A stretch of DNA of 64,000 nt from Akkermansia muciniphila (GCF_002884975.1 NZ_PJKB01000001.1:1016596-1080595); one strand, 5' to 3'; shown: positions 28,459 through 38,468, numbered from the stretch's first letter. Notes: a model not told the origin generated them from the sequence alone. Made by a program: numbers and translations.

Positions 28459-29844
28459 TCAATGCTCCGGCACAGCTACACGGATGCATTCAATCCCCAG
28501 ATAACGGGCAACGGAACGGTTGATGAATTCATCAGGGTCACTGCTGCCCATGCGCCACATGACGGAAACATAGGGAGCCAGCGGCACGGGCTCATAAGGG
28601 GGAACCGCAATATTTTTCTTCCCTTTCTCCAATTCATGGCGGATGAACATTTTCCGTTCCTCGCACTGGCGGTGGATGCGCGGGAAGGCGTCCAGATACC
28701 CGGAGCATACCCACAGGGCCAGACTCCCCGCCGCAGCCAGAAGGCAGGCCGGAACCCAGCGCCACCGCACGGCATCCAGCCACACTCCGTACAGCCCCAG
28801 AATACCCGTCATCATCAGCACCGTGGCGGAGAACATGGCATGCCAGGCGGGAATGACGCGCACAAAAAAGCTGACCGCCATGGCATGCGCCACCAGAATA
28901 AACAGCAGGGAGACGCACATGCGCCGTCCGGAAACGCCATTCCACCAGCTCCACCCTCTCCTCCACGTCAGCAGAACCAGGGCGGCCACCGCCACAGCCA
29001 GCAGAAATTTGGGCAGCAGCATGAACTCATAAAACGCGTTCATCAGCTCCGGGATGGCGCTGAAACGTTCCGGCCAGGAATGAAGGACGGCGGCGCCGCC
29101 CGCCGTTTCCGAATGAAGACGCGCCGCGTTGCCGGGAGCCAGCAGAAGACAGGCGCCGCCCAAGGCATGAAAACCCCAGCCAAAGAAGAACCAGCGGGGA
29201 AGCGCCACCCTCTTCCAGTGCGCATGCACCCAGTACAGGAACAGCAGGCCCAGGGACGCGGGCACCTGGTTCTCATTAGTCATTCCGGCGGCAAAAGCCA
29301 CAAGGCTTATCCAGAGCCAGGAAAGAGGCCTGTCCGGTATCCGGGACGTTCCGGCCAACAGGCCGCGGTACAGGCACAGGAACCCCAGCCAGACAGCGGC
29401 GGACCAGCCATAATTAGTTCCGCCGGACAGCCAGAACATCGTAATGCCGGGCCTGGAGGAAGAGGTGAGCAGAAGAAGGGCCCCCACGGAAAACAGCAGC
29501 ACATCCCGCCAGTCCCCGGGATTCACCCTCCTTCCCCGCGCCAGATAAAACATCATCAGCGCCAGGGAAAGAACCACGAAGGGATTAACGGCCAGGAAAA
29601 GCCACTTTCCCGCCGTGGCCGTAAAGATAGCCAGGAATTCCCCCAGCCGGGGATTCCAGTTCATGTACGACCACCAGCACCGCTCCAGCACGGGCTGGAG
29701 GACCAGACGGTGGTCCGCCCCGAAGACGGCATGCATGAAGCTGTCTCCGGTGAAGGGAGTCCACCAGGTAAGCAGCATGGCGTACGCAAGGAGCGCCAGC
29801 ACCACCGCCCGGAACAGGAAACGCACCGCCAGTGACTGCTTCAT
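28459..29844 (-). CDS. Polytopic membrane protein (DUF6056/glycosyltransferase-like)
   Basis: A 461-aa integral membrane protein with about ten hydrophobic segments. Motifs typical of the DUF6056 group of GT-C-like membrane proteins are seen: NWNPRLGEFLA near the N-terminus, ITMFWLSGGTNYGWS, GMTNENQVPA and CLLLAPGNAARLHSE. A ~90-residue C-terminal soluble tail ends with IECIRVAVPEH. It possibly transfers sugars from a lipid carrier on the outer face of the membrane; substrate unknown. It lies 25 bp downstream of rseP on the same strand and is likely co-transcribed. Confidence 0.65.
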   Translation of the reverse strand: MKQSLAVRFLFRAVVLALLAYAMLLTWWTPFTGDSFMHAVFGADHRLVLQPVLERCWWSYMNWNPRLGEFLAIFTATAGKWLFLAVNPFVVLSLALMMFYLARGRRVNPGDWRDVLLFSVGALLLLTSSSRPGITMFWLSGGTNYGWSAAVWLGFLCLYRGLLAGTSRIPDRPLSWLWISLVAFAAGMTNENQVPASLGLLFLYWVHAHWKRVALPRWFFFGWGFHALGGACLLLAPGNAARLHSETAGGAAVLHSWPERFSAIPELMNAFYEFMLLPKFLLAVAVAALVLLTWRRGWSWWNGVSGRRMCVSLLFILVAHAMAVSFFVRVIPAWHAMFSATVLMMTGILGLYGVWLDAVRWRWVPACLLAAAGSLALWVCSGYLDAFPRIHRQCEERKMFIRHELEKGKKNIAVPPYEPVPLAPYVSVMWRMGSSDPDEFINRSVARYLGIECIRVAVPEH

Positions 29845-29869
29845 GGAATCAAGCCGGAGATGGGCGCAT

Positions 29870-31315
29870 TTAATCCGTCACGGCCTTGAACACCGGGGTG
29901 GGCAGCTTATCCGGCTTTTTGCCGAAGAAATCCCCCACGTCCTTGAATGTCACAAACAGGAAGAAGCCCATCAGCACGAAGACAAAGCCGAACTGGACGA
30001 ACTCCAGCACCTTCACATTCAAGGGACGCCTGAAGACCAGCTCAATGGTGTTCATCACCACGTGGCCGCCATCCACCACCGGAAGGGGCAGAATGTTCAG
30101 GATAGCCAGGTTTACATTCAGCACCACGGCAAACCACAGGGCCAGCTTCCAGCCTTCCTCCAGGGAGAACATCTTGTAAAACTGGTTGGCAATTCCCACG
30201 GGGCCGGAGAGGTGCTCCACGCCCACGCTGCTGCCGGGGGCAACCACCTTAGCCAGGGTATCCCCCATCCATTTCAAACTCTGCTTGATCTGAGCCCACG
30301 GAGTGGGATGCACGGTTACGTCACGCCCTACGGAGCTCAGGTCCCAGGTCACGCCCAGAATGGGCTGGGCGCCCTTGAGCACGGAACCGTCCGCGCCGTT
30401 GTGCCAGTTTTCCGGAAGCCTTCCCTGGATGTTCACCTGCCTTGCAGCGCCGTCCTTGCCCGTCACGTCCAGCAGGAGCGGTTCATTCTTTTTCAGCAGG
30501 ACATCCAGCGCCGCGGGGCTCCAGATGCGCACCCCGTTGGCCGCCGTCACCGTATCGCCCGGCTTCAATCCAGCCTGGGCCGCGGGAGAGTTGGGAAGCA
30601 CTTCCCCCACAACGCAGGGCATGGCCTGCATCAGCCCCACCTGGCGCATGCCGGAGCGCTGCCACCAGGACGTTTCCGGAATCCGGAACCCGCAGGAAAT
30701 ATCCATCTCCCCCTCATGGCCCGGCCTCTGCACCGTAAAGACTACCTGGTCATGCTCGCCCAGCATGATCAGTTCACGCACGCCTTCCATATTGCCCGCC
30801 CATTTGTCCACCGGGCGGCCGTCCACCTTCACAATCTTGTCACCGGGCAGAATGCCGGACTGCGCCGCAGGACTGTCCGGAGCAACGAAGCCTACCGTCG
30901 TCACCCCCATCTCCACATCCGGCTTGCCCACCATCCAGACGGCCACGGCAAAAAACACGGCCAGCAGGAAAGAGGCGATGGGGCCGGCGGCGGCCACAAT
31001 GATCTTGTCCAGAGGAGTGACGGGCTTCAAATCCTTGGGGAGCTCCACACTCCCTTCAATGGCTTCCATGGGCGCCATCTGCGGCAGGGAGACAAAGCCC
31101 CCGGCGGGGATCCAGCCCAGTCCCCACTGAACGCCGTTAATGGTTTTTTTCCAGATGGGACGCCCGAACCAGATTTGGAACCTGTCCACATACAGGCCGC
31201 GCCAGCGGGCGGCGAAAAAATGCCCCAGTTCATGAATGAAAATCATGAAGTTAAACAACATCACCACGCCAAAAATAATGCCGATGGTGGTAAGAACGGA
31301 AAGTACGTTATCCAT
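29870..31315 (-). CDS. rseP: RIP metalloprotease RseP (site-2 protease)
   Basis: Intramembrane zinc protease that cleaves anti-sigma factors and signal-peptide remnants. 481 aa; HExxH at 28-32 (FIHELGHFFAARW) in the first membrane helix, and the second metal motif NILPLPVVDGG with Asp415 near the C-terminus. Two PDZ-like regions lie between (ESGILPGDKIVKVDGRPV-like and AGLKPGDTVTAANGV-like stretches). Length and order match the RseP/MMP family. The start at 31315 is the only Met before the first helix. Followed by the DUF6056-like gene. Confidence 0.92.
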   Translation of the reverse strand: MDNVLSVLTTIGIIFGVVMLFNFMIFIHELGHFFAARWRGLYVDRFQIWFGRPIWKKTINGVQWGLGWIPAGGFVSLPQMAPMEAIEGSVELPKDLKPVTPLDKIIVAAAGPIASFLLAVFFAVAVWMVGKPDVEMGVTTVGFVAPDSPAAQSGILPGDKIVKVDGRPVDKWAGNMEGVRELIMLGEHDQVVFTVQRPGHEGEMDISCGFRIPETSWWQRSGMRQVGLMQAMPCVVGEVLPNSPAAQAGLKPGDTVTAANGVRIWSPAALDVLLKKNEPLLLDVTGKDGAARQVNIQGRLPENWHNGADGSVLKGAQPILGVTWDLSSVGRDVTVHPTPWAQIKQSLKWMGDTLAKVVAPGSSVGVEHLSGPVGIANQFYKMFSLEEGWKLALWFAVVLNVNLAILNILPLPVVDGGHVVMNTIELVFRRPLNVKVLEFVQFGFVFVLMGFFLFVTFKDVGDFFGKKPDKLPTPVFKAVTD

Positions 31316-31437
31316 GGTAGTGCTTTGTTGGTGAGTGTATCATGACGCTTCCCGGCGAACAAGCTTCAAGGATGTCCTAATGACAAAGGACGGGGTTAAT
31401 TCTGGACAAACGGCAGAAAACACCATAACAACAGAAT

Positions 31438-32235
31438 ATGATTGTCTCCAGATTTTTCATGCCGGGCGTTCTGACGGCCATGTTCCTGGCCTTCACCCCC
31501 TTTCTTCACGCGGCGCATCAGGAAGAGCCGGATATCCCTTCCATGACCCGGACCTGGACGAACAAGGAGACGGGCGCCACCTTCCAGGCCAGGCTGGCCG
31601 GGCTGAACAGCGTCAACGCGATCATGCAGAATATCTTTACAAAAAAGAAAATCCCCTTCCCCCTGAAAAAGCTTTCCAAGGAGGACCTGGAATGGATTGA
31701 CTTCCACAAGGAGCTGGTCGGCAAGACGGACGCGGAGCTGGCTAAAATGGTCATCCCGAAAGGCATTCTGGGCAAACAGCTGAAAGGGCTGACCTACCGG
31801 GAAAAAGACGGCAGGTTCATTAAAATGGACGGCAAATGGAACGCCAGGTATTTTATCCTGTATTATTCCGCGAGCTGGTGCGGGCCGTGCAGGGCCTCCC
31901 TCCCGCGCAACCTGGAGGTGTACCGGGATAAAATCGCATCCCGCAACGATTTGGAAGTAGTCCTGTGCAGCATGGACCACGCGCTGGAAGGAGCCCAGAA
32001 ATGGGCCGTTTCCAACAAGATGCCGTGGCCGGTCTTCCTGTTCGGCTACCTGGACAACCTCTCCAAGGAAAGCCCCCTGATCCGCAAAAACTATCCCGGC
32101 CCCATCCCCTCCCTGGTGCTGGTGGACGCCAACGGGAACAAAATCGCTTCCGGCAGCATGGATGGACTGGTACGGAAGGTGGAAGAACTGGCCAGCGCGG
32201 AGAAGGAAAAGCAGACGGCAGCCGAACCTGAATAA
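31438..32235 (+). CDS. Exported thioredoxin-like protein with SHD1-like domain
   Basis: A 265-aa product with a signal peptide (MIVSRFFMPGVLTAMFLAF...HAA). Residues ~35-85 (RTWTNKETGATFQARLAGL ... PLKKLSKEDLEWI) resemble the SLA1-homology-1 beta-barrel frequent in secreted Verrucomicrobiota/Planctomycetota proteins. Residues ~135-255 are a TlpA-type thioredoxin fold with active site SASWCGPCRASLP and the cis-Pro segment GPIPSLVLVDANG. Probable periplasmic thiol-disulphide reductase. It is divergent from rseP and convergent with rplT through a shared terminator. Confidence 0.85.
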   Translation: MIVSRFFMPGVLTAMFLAFTPFLHAAHQEEPDIPSMTRTWTNKETGATFQARLAGLNSVNAIMQNIFTKKKIPFPLKKLSKEDLEWIDFHKELVGKTDAELAKMVIPKGILGKQLKGLTYREKDGRFIKMDGKWNARYFILYYSASWCGPCRASLPRNLEVYRDKIASRNDLEVVLCSMDHALEGAQKWAVSNKMPWPVFLFGYLDNLSKESPLIRKNYPGPIPSLVLVDANGNKIASGSMDGLVRKVEELASAEKEKQTAAEPE

Positions 32236-32292
32236 CGAAGCCTTCCCGCCGGAATTTCCACGGCTTTTTCCCGCCTCCGGACATGAAAACGT

Positions 32293-32328
32293 AAACAGCC
32301 CCGGAAGGTTAACCTTCCGGGGCTGTTT
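32293..32328. terminator. Bidirectional terminator between thioredoxin and rplT
   Basis: A perfect 36-bp palindrome (18-bp arms centred at 32310/32311, core GGAAGGTTAACCTTCC), ending in TTT on each strand, between convergent genes. Confidence 0.85.
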
Positions 32329-32364
32329 GTTAATGTTTACTGAACAGATGGACTCTGTCGCGTT

Positions 32365-32748
32365 TTAGGCGCGGAGAGCGGCGCCATCCTTGGCTTCAAT
32401 GGCTTTCTTCGCTTGCGCGAAGATGGCGTCAAAAGCCTTTTCGTCAGAGACGGCCAGGTCGGCAAGAACCTTGCGGTCCAGATCGACGTTGGCGGCTTTC
32501 AGGCCTTCCATAAAGCGGGAATAGGTCAGACCGCGGTCGCGGACGGCAGCGGAGATACGGGCGATCCAAAGACGGCGGAATTGTCCCTTCCGGCGCTTGC
32601 GGTCACGGTATTCATACTGCCAAGCCTTGTAAACGGCATCCTTGGCGTAGCGGAAGAGTTTGCTGCGGAAACCGCGGAAACCCTTGGCACGCAAGAGGAT
32701 GCGCTTACGGCGCTTGCGAGAGGCCGGTCCATTAGTGGCACGTGGCAT
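32365..32748 (-). CDS. rplT: 50S ribosomal protein L20
   Basis: A 127-aa protein that binds 23S rRNA and is required early in large-subunit assembly. The N-terminus MPRATNGPASRKRRKRIL and the block KGFRGFRSKLFRYAKDAV are typical, followed by QFRRLWIARISAAVRDRGL. In many bacteria L20 represses its own infC-rpmI-rplT operon. Here rpmI lies 149 bp upstream but infC is not present. Confidence 0.97.
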   Translation of the reverse strand: MPRATNGPASRKRRKRILLRAKGFRGFRSKLFRYAKDAVYKAWQYEYRDRKRRKGQFRRLWIARISAAVRDRGLTYSRFMEGLKAANVDLDRKVLADLAVSDEKAFDAIFAQAKKAIEAKDGAALRA

Positions 32749-32897
32749 AGCTTATTTCTATTTCTATCTTGAACAGACTGTTCTTCCTCACCTCCCTGCA
32801 GTCTCGCCTGTTCTTATCTTCTCATCGGAAGAAGGCTGCATGAAGGCCCCCCGTTCAGCGGGGGGAAAGCTCGGCGTTGGTCGAGCGTTTCCGCGGT

Positions 32898-33107
32898 TTA
32901 GGCGAAAGGCAGGTTCTGCTTGACTGCCCAGACTTGCGTCTCGTCCACCAGAGCCACCTTGCCAAGCTGACGCTTGCGCTTGCTGGATTTCTTCTGGAGG
33001 ATGTGGCGCTTACCCTGTTTACGGCGCAGTACCTTGCCCGTGCCGGTAACCTTGAAACGCTTGGCGACTGCCTTGCGGGTTTTATTGATACCACCTTTGC
33101 GGGTCAT
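32898..33107 (-). CDS. rpmI: 50S ribosomal protein L35
   Basis: A 69-aa basic protein starting MTRKGGINKTRKAVAKRF, with the family motifs TGTGKVLRRKQGKRHILQKKS and KRKRQLGK. The start at 33107 is chosen because the much longer open frame upstream overlaps the glycoside hydrolase and is not homologous. First gene of the rpmI-rplT unit. Confidence 0.94.
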   Translation of the reverse strand: MTRKGGINKTRKAVAKRFKVTGTGKVLRRKQGKRHILQKKSSKRKRQLGKVALVDETQVWAVKQNLPFA

Positions 33108-33162
33108 GGTGGAAGGAGTATAGGCGCCAATCCGCTCTTGGCAAGTGGAAAATGGGCCTGAA

Positions 33163-34791
33163 TCATTTTTCCGGATAAAAACCGCCTGTTCCCTGCCTGC
33201 CCGGCTCCGGGGAAGAAGGAAGGGGGATGACGCTTTCCCCTGCCGGGACCGCATGGGCGTTTCCGTTGACATACAGGGTATAGGGAACCGTGCTCCGCAC
33301 GGCGATGCTCCTTTTCCCGTCAAAGACAATATCCGTGGTGACGGGGCCAAACGCCAGGCGGCGGATTCCATGCCTTCCTTTCTCGGGGCGCAGTCTCCAC
33401 CGGACTTCCCGCCGCGCGGCGCTGACTTCATGAAAGCCCAGCACGTTTTCAATAAACAGGGAAACGGGGCCCAACGCGGACCACCCGCAGAAATCCGGCC
33501 TGACGCGGCGCCCGTGCTCAATGGAAGGACGGTTGGCGGAAGGGCTGTAGCACTCCCAGATGGTATGCGGCACGACTTCATGATAAGTTCTCAACTGTTG
33601 CATGAGGACCTTTTCCGCCAATTCATCCGCCAGGTCCGTATAGCCATAGCGTTCCAGCGCCTTGGTCGCCATATAGGCGGTAGGCAGCCAGACGGCCCCA
33701 CGCCAGTAATTGCCGGTCTCCGCGTCAAAATCCCTGTCGCTCCTTGCCAGCGACGGCCAGGGGAAATCCCCGCCGAATTCGCCGGCCTTTCTTACATGCT
33801 CCACCATGCGGGCGGCCTGCTCCGGGGTGGCCGCCCCGGCCAGCAGCGGCCAGAAGGAGGCGATTGTTTTCACGCGGCATGGCTTTTTGGAGGCAATATC
33901 CACATCATAATAAAAACCGTCTTCCTCATCCCAGTAAAGTTCATTGATCTTTCCGATCAGGGACCGGTACTCCCTTTCCCACGCCAGGGCCTCTTCCCTT
34001 TTCCCCAGGGAAGAATACAGTTTCCCTATGCAACGGGCGGACAGAGCCTGCTGGGAAATGGCATCCACCCACAGGATTTTATCATAGCCGCCGGAATCAC
34101 GCCCGCGCGGCGTATTGTCCATTCCGCTGGCTCCCCCTGTCCACGTGAAGCCCTCCCGTCCTACCACGCCCCGGTGAATGGCGTTGCTGCTGTAGGGTAC
34201 CCGCTCCCCTTTGGGAACCGTGTTGAACCAGTGGAAGTGGCTCTGGAGGAACCGCTCCCGCAGAAGAATGGCGTTCACCCTGTCCGTGTCTCCGGAAAAC
34301 TGGTAGTTTTCCCATTCCAGCCACGCGAAAAGGGGCGGATTATCCCTCAGATGGATGCGCAGCGGCGTAGGCTGCCCCCGGTACATGGGGTAATAGAAAT
34401 TGTCCAGGCTCTCCTTGCCGGGAAAGGACTTGGGAGCATATTTGGAAAACAGGGCCATGAAGCAGGTATCCCAAATCCAGATATCCGTTTCATAACAGTT
34501 TTCATCCAGATAGGGGGAGGCGGGCAGCCCCTCCGGCCCTTTCCTTACCCTGCCTGCGGCAATCTCCCACGTTTTCTCGTACAAGTCCACCAATTCGGCA
34601 TTGGGATAAACAGGCAGTGGAATTTCCGCCCTCCATTCCGTGGCGACCGTATCCGCATGAGGAGCCGCTATGGAAAAAGAACCCAGCATGACCGCCCCGG
34701 CCACCAGGGCTGCACACAGGTTACAGCAATTCGTGGAAATCATCATCAACCGCATGGAAGATATACGCCCGCCGGGCGGCAATTCATTCAT
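33163..34791 (-). CDS. Exported glycoside hydrolase, (alpha/alpha)6 GH63/GH37-like
   Basis: About 542 aa from Met 34791 (or 530 aa from Met 34755, directly before the signal segment STNCCNLCAALVAGAVML). The catalytic part resembles mannosyl-oligosaccharide glucosidase/trehalase-type barrels: YETDIWIWDTCFMAL, NPPLFAWLEWE, GASGMDNTPRGRD, a central YWDEEDGFYYDVD and NYWRGAVWLPTAYM, ending with PHTIWECYSPS. The DNTPR and WRG blocks are where this clan keeps its acid/base and substrate-contact residues. It is probably an alpha-glucosidase-type enzyme acting on oligosaccharides or host glycans in the periplasm. Single gene, upstream of the ribosomal pair on the same strand. Confidence 0.82.
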   Translation of the reverse strand: MNELPPGGRISSMRLMMISTNCCNLCAALVAGAVMLGSFSIAAPHADTVATEWRAEIPLPVYPNAELVDLYEKTWEIAAGRVRKGPEGLPASPYLDENCYETDIWIWDTCFMALFSKYAPKSFPGKESLDNFYYPMYRGQPTPLRIHLRDNPPLFAWLEWENYQFSGDTDRVNAILLRERFLQSHFHWFNTVPKGERVPYSSNAIHRGVVGREGFTWTGGASGMDNTPRGRDSGGYDKILWVDAISQQALSARCIGKLYSSLGKREEALAWEREYRSLIGKINELYWDEEDGFYYDVDIASKKPCRVKTIASFWPLLAGAATPEQAARMVEHVRKAGEFGGDFPWPSLARSDRDFDAETGNYWRGAVWLPTAYMATKALERYGYTDLADELAEKVLMQQLRTYHEVVPHTIWECYSPSANRPSIEHGRRVRPDFCGWSALGPVSLFIENVLGFHEVSAARREVRWRLRPEKGRHGIRRLAFGPVTTDIVFDGKRSIAVRSTVPYTLYVNGNAHAVPAGESVIPLPSSPEPGRQGTGGFYPEK

Positions 34792-35051
34792 GGCCTTCTT
34801 CTCTTTTTCCGGCGCGCAGATTTCACTCCGGCTCCGCGCGGAACACCCCGGTTCCGGAAGAACCACGCTTTTCCTTCCCTGCGTTTATCCGGCCTTCTCG
34901 CACAGCCGAGGGAATAATAATGGCGCGGCGCCACTCGGAGCCCGCAAGCCGTTGCGTCCTGTCAGGACACACTGACGTTCAGGAAAAGGATACCTCCCAT
35001 CCCCTCCCGGTCCGGAACACCGGGATATTTACGTTTCCGCAAGGAAGACAA

Positions 35052-35071
35052 GGCATTCTTCAAGGAATGCC
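35052..35071 (-). terminator. Hairpin overlapping the uvrB stop codon
   Basis: On the minus strand GGCATTC and GAATGCC (7-bp arms) enclose CTTGAA, which includes the uvrB TGA stop; TTGTCTT follows. A compact terminator with a weak T-tract. Confidence 0.55.
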
Positions 35072-37213
35072 CTGCTCTTTTTTACCGCCTTCACGCATTT
35101 GCCTGATTTCATCCCGGATCAGGGCGGCGCGTTCAAATTCCAGATGGGAGGCCGCCTCCTTCATTTCCGCCTCCAGCCTGGCTATGCGTTCCTCCAGCCC
35201 GTATCCGGCCTCATCCTCCGCTACGCGGAAGGACTCTTCATCTTCTTCCGCATACAACTTTAACTGCCCCTGTTCGGACCGGCTCACGGTCTGCGGAACA
35301 ATGCCGTGCTCCATGTTGTATTTCTCCTGAATGCTCCGGCGGTAGTCCGTCAGCTCAATCAGCCGCTTGATGGAATCCGTCATTACATCCGCAAACAGGA
35401 CGCACTCCCCGTTCAAATGGCGCGCGGCGCGGCCCGCCGTCTGCACCAGGGACGTTTCATTGCGCAGGAACCCTTCCTTGTCCGCATCCAGAATGCACAC
35501 CAGGGAAACTTCCGGCAAATCCAGCCCCTCCCTGAGCAGGTTGATGCCCACCAGGACGTCTATTCTCCGGGCACGCAGGGCGCGCAGAATCTCCACGCGC
35601 TCAATCGCGTCCACATCCGCATGAATGTAGGAGACCTTCAGCCCCACCCCCTTCAGGTACTCCGTCAGGTCCTCCGCCGTCTTCTTGGTCAGCGTCGTAA
35701 CCAGCACGCGTTCATTTTTGGCAACGCGCTCATTGCACAGGGCGATCGTCTCGTCAATCTGCCCTTTCAGCGGGCGGATGGTGATTTTTGGCTCCAGCAG
35801 GCCGGTGGGACGGATAATCTGCTCCACAATCAGGGGCGTGGAACGCTTGGTGGGGTCAAACTTCTCCACCGGTTCCGTGGACGGGCTGGGGGTGACGCGG
35901 ATGTCCTTGGGGGAAGTGAACAGAATCCCCTTGAAGCCTTCCGGCGCCTTTTCCCCGGACCTGGCGGCGCGGCGCACGGGGATGTAAGTCTTGTTGTCCG
36001 CACGGCAGTTCACCAGCTCAAACGGCCCCGGCGTAGCGGAGGCGTACACGATCTGGTTCTGCCTCTCCATGAACTCATGGAATTTCAGCGGCCTGTTGTC
36101 CAGGGCGCTGGGCAGGCGGAAGCCATGCTCCACCAGGATATTCTTGCGGCTGCGGTCCCCTTCGTACATGCCGCCCAGCTGGGGCACGGCCACATGGCTT
36201 TCATCAATCAGGGTCAGGGAATCCTTGGGGAAGAAATCCAGCAGGGTGGACGGGGAGCTGCCCGGCAGGCGGCCGGAAAGATGGCGGGAATAATTCTCAA
36301 TCCCCTTGCAGAAGCCCAGCTCCTCAATCAGCTCCAGATCATAATCCGTACGCAGTTTCAGGCGCTGCGCCTCAATAAGATTTCCATGCCTTTCAAACCA
36401 GCCCACGCGGTCTTCCAGCTCCTCCCGGATGGCTTTCAGCGCCGCGGCACGCTTTTCCGGAGCGGCCACATACTGCTTGGCCGGGAAAAAGGTATAGCTC
36501 CCCAGCCGTTCCCGGACACGCCCGGAATTGGAATCAATCAGGGAAACACGCTCCACCTCGTCCCCGAAAAACTCCACGCGGATCGCCTCCCCTTCCGAAT
36601 AGGCGGGGAACACCTCCACCACCTCCCCGCGCACGCGGAACGTGCCGCGGGTAAAATCAAAATCCTGCCGTTCAAACAAGCGCTCCACCAGCTGCCGCAG
36701 GAACACGTCCCGGTCCATGATGTCCCCTTCGCGGATGCGAAGCGTCAGGTTGCGGTAATCCTCCGGCGTGGACAGGCCGTAAATGCAGGAGACGGACGCC
36801 ACCACAATCACGTCCCGGCGCGTCATCAGGGAATTCATGGCGTTCAGGCTCAGGCGGTCCAGCTCGTCATTAATAGCGGAATCCTTCTCGATGTAAGTGT
36901 CGGAACTGGCGATGTACGCCTCCGGCTGGTAATAGTCGAAATAGGAAACGTAGTAATCCACCGCGTTATTCGGGAAAAAGCTCTTCAGCTCCGAATGAAG
37001 CTGCGCGGCGAGCGTCTTGTTGTGGGAAATCACCAGCGTGGGCCTGTTCAACCGGGCGATCAGATTCGCCATCGTGAACGTCTTGCCGCTCCCAGTCACC
37101 CCCAGCAGTCCCTGGTGCTTGTTGCCCGCCTCCAAAGACTTGAGCAGCTTGCCGATGGCCTGCTCCTGGTCCCCGGAGGGCTTGAAGGAGGAATTTAATT
37201 CAAAAGACGACAT
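35060..37213 (-). CDS. uvrB: Excinuclease ABC subunit B
   Basis: Damage-verification helicase of nucleotide excision repair, acting with UvrA and UvrC. 717 aa from [20 protein letters not shown]; an in-frame Met at 37333 would add 40 unrelated residues. Walker A is [10 protein letters not shown], the beta-hairpin region [19 protein letters not shown], with [10 protein letters not shown] and [18 protein letters not shown], motif VI region [12 protein letters not shown], and a C-terminal UVR domain ([20 protein letters not shown]) that binds UvrC. Slightly longer than the usual ~670 aa because of an acidic linker before the UVR domain. No uvrA or uvrC nearby. Confidence 0.97.
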   Translation of the reverse strand: MSSFELNSSFKPSGDQEQAIGKLLKSLEAGNKHQGLLGVTGSGKTFTMANLIARLNRPTLVISHNKTLAAQLHSELKSFFPNNAVDYYVSYFDYYQPEAYIASSDTYIEKDSAINDELDRLSLNAMNSLMTRRDVIVVASVSCIYGLSTPEDYRNLTLRIREGDIMDRDVFLRQLVERLFERQDFDFTRGTFRVRGEVVEVFPAYSEGEAIRVEFFGDEVERVSLIDSNSGRVRERLGSYTFFPAKQYVAAPEKRAAALKAIREELEDRVGWFERHGNLIEAQRLKLRTDYDLELIEELGFCKGIENYSRHLSGRLPGSSPSTLLDFFPKDSLTLIDESHVAVPQLGGMYEGDRSRKNILVEHGFRLPSALDNRPLKFHEFMERQNQIVYASATPGPFELVNCRADNKTYIPVRRAARSGEKAPEGFKGILFTSPKDIRVTPSPSTEPVEKFDPTKRSTPLIVEQIIRPTGLLEPKITIRPLKGQIDETIALCNERVAKNERVLVTTLTKKTAEDLTEYLKGVGLKVSYIHADVDAIERVEILRALRARRIDVLVGINLLREGLDLPEVSLVCILDADKEGFLRNETSLVQTAGRAARHLNGECVLFADVMTDSIKRLIELTDYRRSIQEKYNMEHGIVPQTVSRSEQGQLKLYAEEDEESFRVAEDEAGYGLEERIARLEAEMKEAASHLEFERAALIRDEIRQMREGGKKEQGIP

Positions 37214-37299
37214 ACGCTGTACCGCCAGTATAATCCCCCCACCCCGCCGGGCTAGGACAATGTTTGACAATTCCCCCCTGCTGACCCAGTATATGCGGC

Positions 37300-37680
37300 A
37301 TGTACATTCCCACGCAGGAAGAACGGTATGCAAAAAAAGGGTTCATCTCCCTCATCCTGTGCGTCGTGGTTCCCTCCTGCCTGTACGTCTCCCTCCTGTC
37401 CAAGCAACTGATGATGGTGCGCGGGCATGAATGGGAAGCCATCATGAAAATCTTCCTGGCGTTCACCTACCCGCTGGCGGCGCTCTTTGCCATGACGGGC
37501 ATTCCGTTCTTCTGGTGGTCCGTGGGCATCTCCCTGGCGGTCCACGCGGGAATCGTCATCTGGTTGAAGACGGCTCCCCGCCTGTCGCCCAAAAAAGCCA
37601 TCTGCATCGCCCTGTGCGTGGGAATGCTGGATTTCCTATTTGTGAAAATATTCCCCTTTCCGGCGCAAATCATGGGCTGA
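37300..37680 (+). CDS. Small membrane protein, unknown function
   Basis: A 126-aa protein with four predicted hydrophobic segments (about 15-34, 48-70, 72-90 and 100-118). No family recognised. It begins 86 bp from the divergent uvrB start, so the two promoters share a short region. The C-terminus FVKIFPFPAQIMG has no sorting motif. Confidence 0.7.
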   Translation: MYIPTQEERYAKKGFISLILCVVVPSCLYVSLLSKQLMMVRGHEWEAIMKIFLAFTYPLAALFAMTGIPFFWWSVGISLAVHAGIVIWLKTAPRLSPKKAICIALCVGMLDFLFVKIFPFPAQIMG

Positions 37681-37719
37681 ACTGCCCTGCGGAACGCCCG
37701 GAATGTTCCGTCCTCCGGT

Positions 37720-38172
37720 TCAGGACTGTTTTTTAGCCAAGGCAATAATCTGCCTCTTGATCTCGCGCGCCGCTTTTTTGGAATCCGCCTGGTAGGCCTC
37801 ATACGTAAAGCACTGCGCCCCGGAACCGTCGCTGGCGGTCAGCACCAGCTTGGGATAAAACTTGCCCTTCTTCAGGGCCTCCTTCACGGGGGCCGCCACC
37901 GGGGACTTGCCTCCCTTCACCGGAAGATAAACCAGCACGCACCGTTTTCCCACGGCTTCAAGAAACCCCTCCGTCACTCCGGCAGCCAGCGGGCAGGTGG
38001 TGGCCGTGTTTGTATAAAGATAGGCCACGGGCTTCTTTTGCTCCTGCGCCGTTTTCAGCGCCTCTTCCATCCGGTCCGTGGTGAAAGCGCTTTTGGGCAG
38101 CCTGACATCCGCCCGTGAATGGGGAGACGCGGCCAGAAGACAGACACTCAACAGGGTAATTAACAGTTTCAT
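37720..38172 (-). CDS. Exported thioredoxin-fold-like protein
   Basis: A 150-aa product with a signal peptide (MKLLITLLSVCLLAASPHSRA). The body resembles a thioredoxin fold (PVAYLYTNTATTCPLAAGVTE, FYPKLVLTASDGS) but has one Cys at the active-site position (TTCP) instead of CxxC, so oxidoreductase activity is doubtful. No family firmly recognised. It lies next to the tRNA-Leu integration site, outside the island. Confidence 0.65.
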   Translation of the reverse strand: MKLLITLLSVCLLAASPHSRADVRLPKSAFTTDRMEEALKTAQEQKKPVAYLYTNTATTCPLAAGVTEGFLEAVGKRCVLVYLPVKGGKSPVAAPVKEALKKGKFYPKLVLTASDGSGAQCFTYEAYQADSKKAAREIKRQIIALAKKQS

Positions 38173-38278
38173 AGGCCGTCACCATACGGGCAGCCCTGGG
38201 GCATGTCAAAGACAAAGCCCCTCCTGTTTAATCTTGAACGCCAGGTCACGGTATGGCAGAGTGCGCCCACGATTCGTC

Positions 38279-38363
38279 GCGCCTGTGGCGAAATTGGTAG
38301 ACGCGCCAGACTTAGGATCTGGTGCCGAAAGGCGTACAGGTTCGAGTCCTGCCAGGCGCACCA
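38279..38363 (+). tRNA. tRNA-Leu (anticodon TAG)
   Basis: An 85-nt tRNA with acceptor GCGCCTG/CAGGCGC, loop CTTAGGA (anticodon TAG), a long variable arm (GGTGCCGAAAGGCGT) as expected for leucine, T-loop TTCGAGT and encoded CCA. It reads CUA/CUG-type codons. Its 3' half is the attachment site of the island. Confidence 0.96.
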
Positions 38364-38364
38364 T
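38307..38364 (+). repeat. attL: 58-bp direct repeat, left copy
   Basis: From the anticodon stem of tRNA-Leu through CCA plus one base. It is identical over 58 bp to 59229-59286. The element's integration restores a complete tRNA on this side. Confidence 0.95.
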
Positions 38365-38456
38365 CAATAACCCTCTTTAAGTAAACAGCTTAAGGATAGT
38401 TTCTTTTTTGTGCCGGAATAGGTGTAAATTTCATAAAACGGCCCCAATCTGTGTAC

Positions 38457-38468
38457 AAAGTGTGTACA
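38457..38468 (+). repeat. Arm-type repeat AAAGTGTGTACA, left end
   Basis: The same 12 bases occur at 59183-59194, each close inside an island end (93 bp and 35 bp from the att repeats). Here it continues into a dyad, AAAGTGT-GT-ACACTTT. A likely arm-type binding site for the integrase or an excision factor; the function is inferred. Confidence 0.5.

Noticed and set aside
28309-29835. 508-codon plus-strand frame, Gln/His/Pro-rich
   Set aside because: It is the antisense shadow of the polytopic membrane gene on the minus strand, which has clear membrane helices and motifs.
33163-34866. Upstream Met 34866 as start of the glycoside hydrolase
   Set aside because: The first 25 residues are Arg/Glu/Lys-rich and would bury the signal peptide; starts at 34791 or 34755 expose it.
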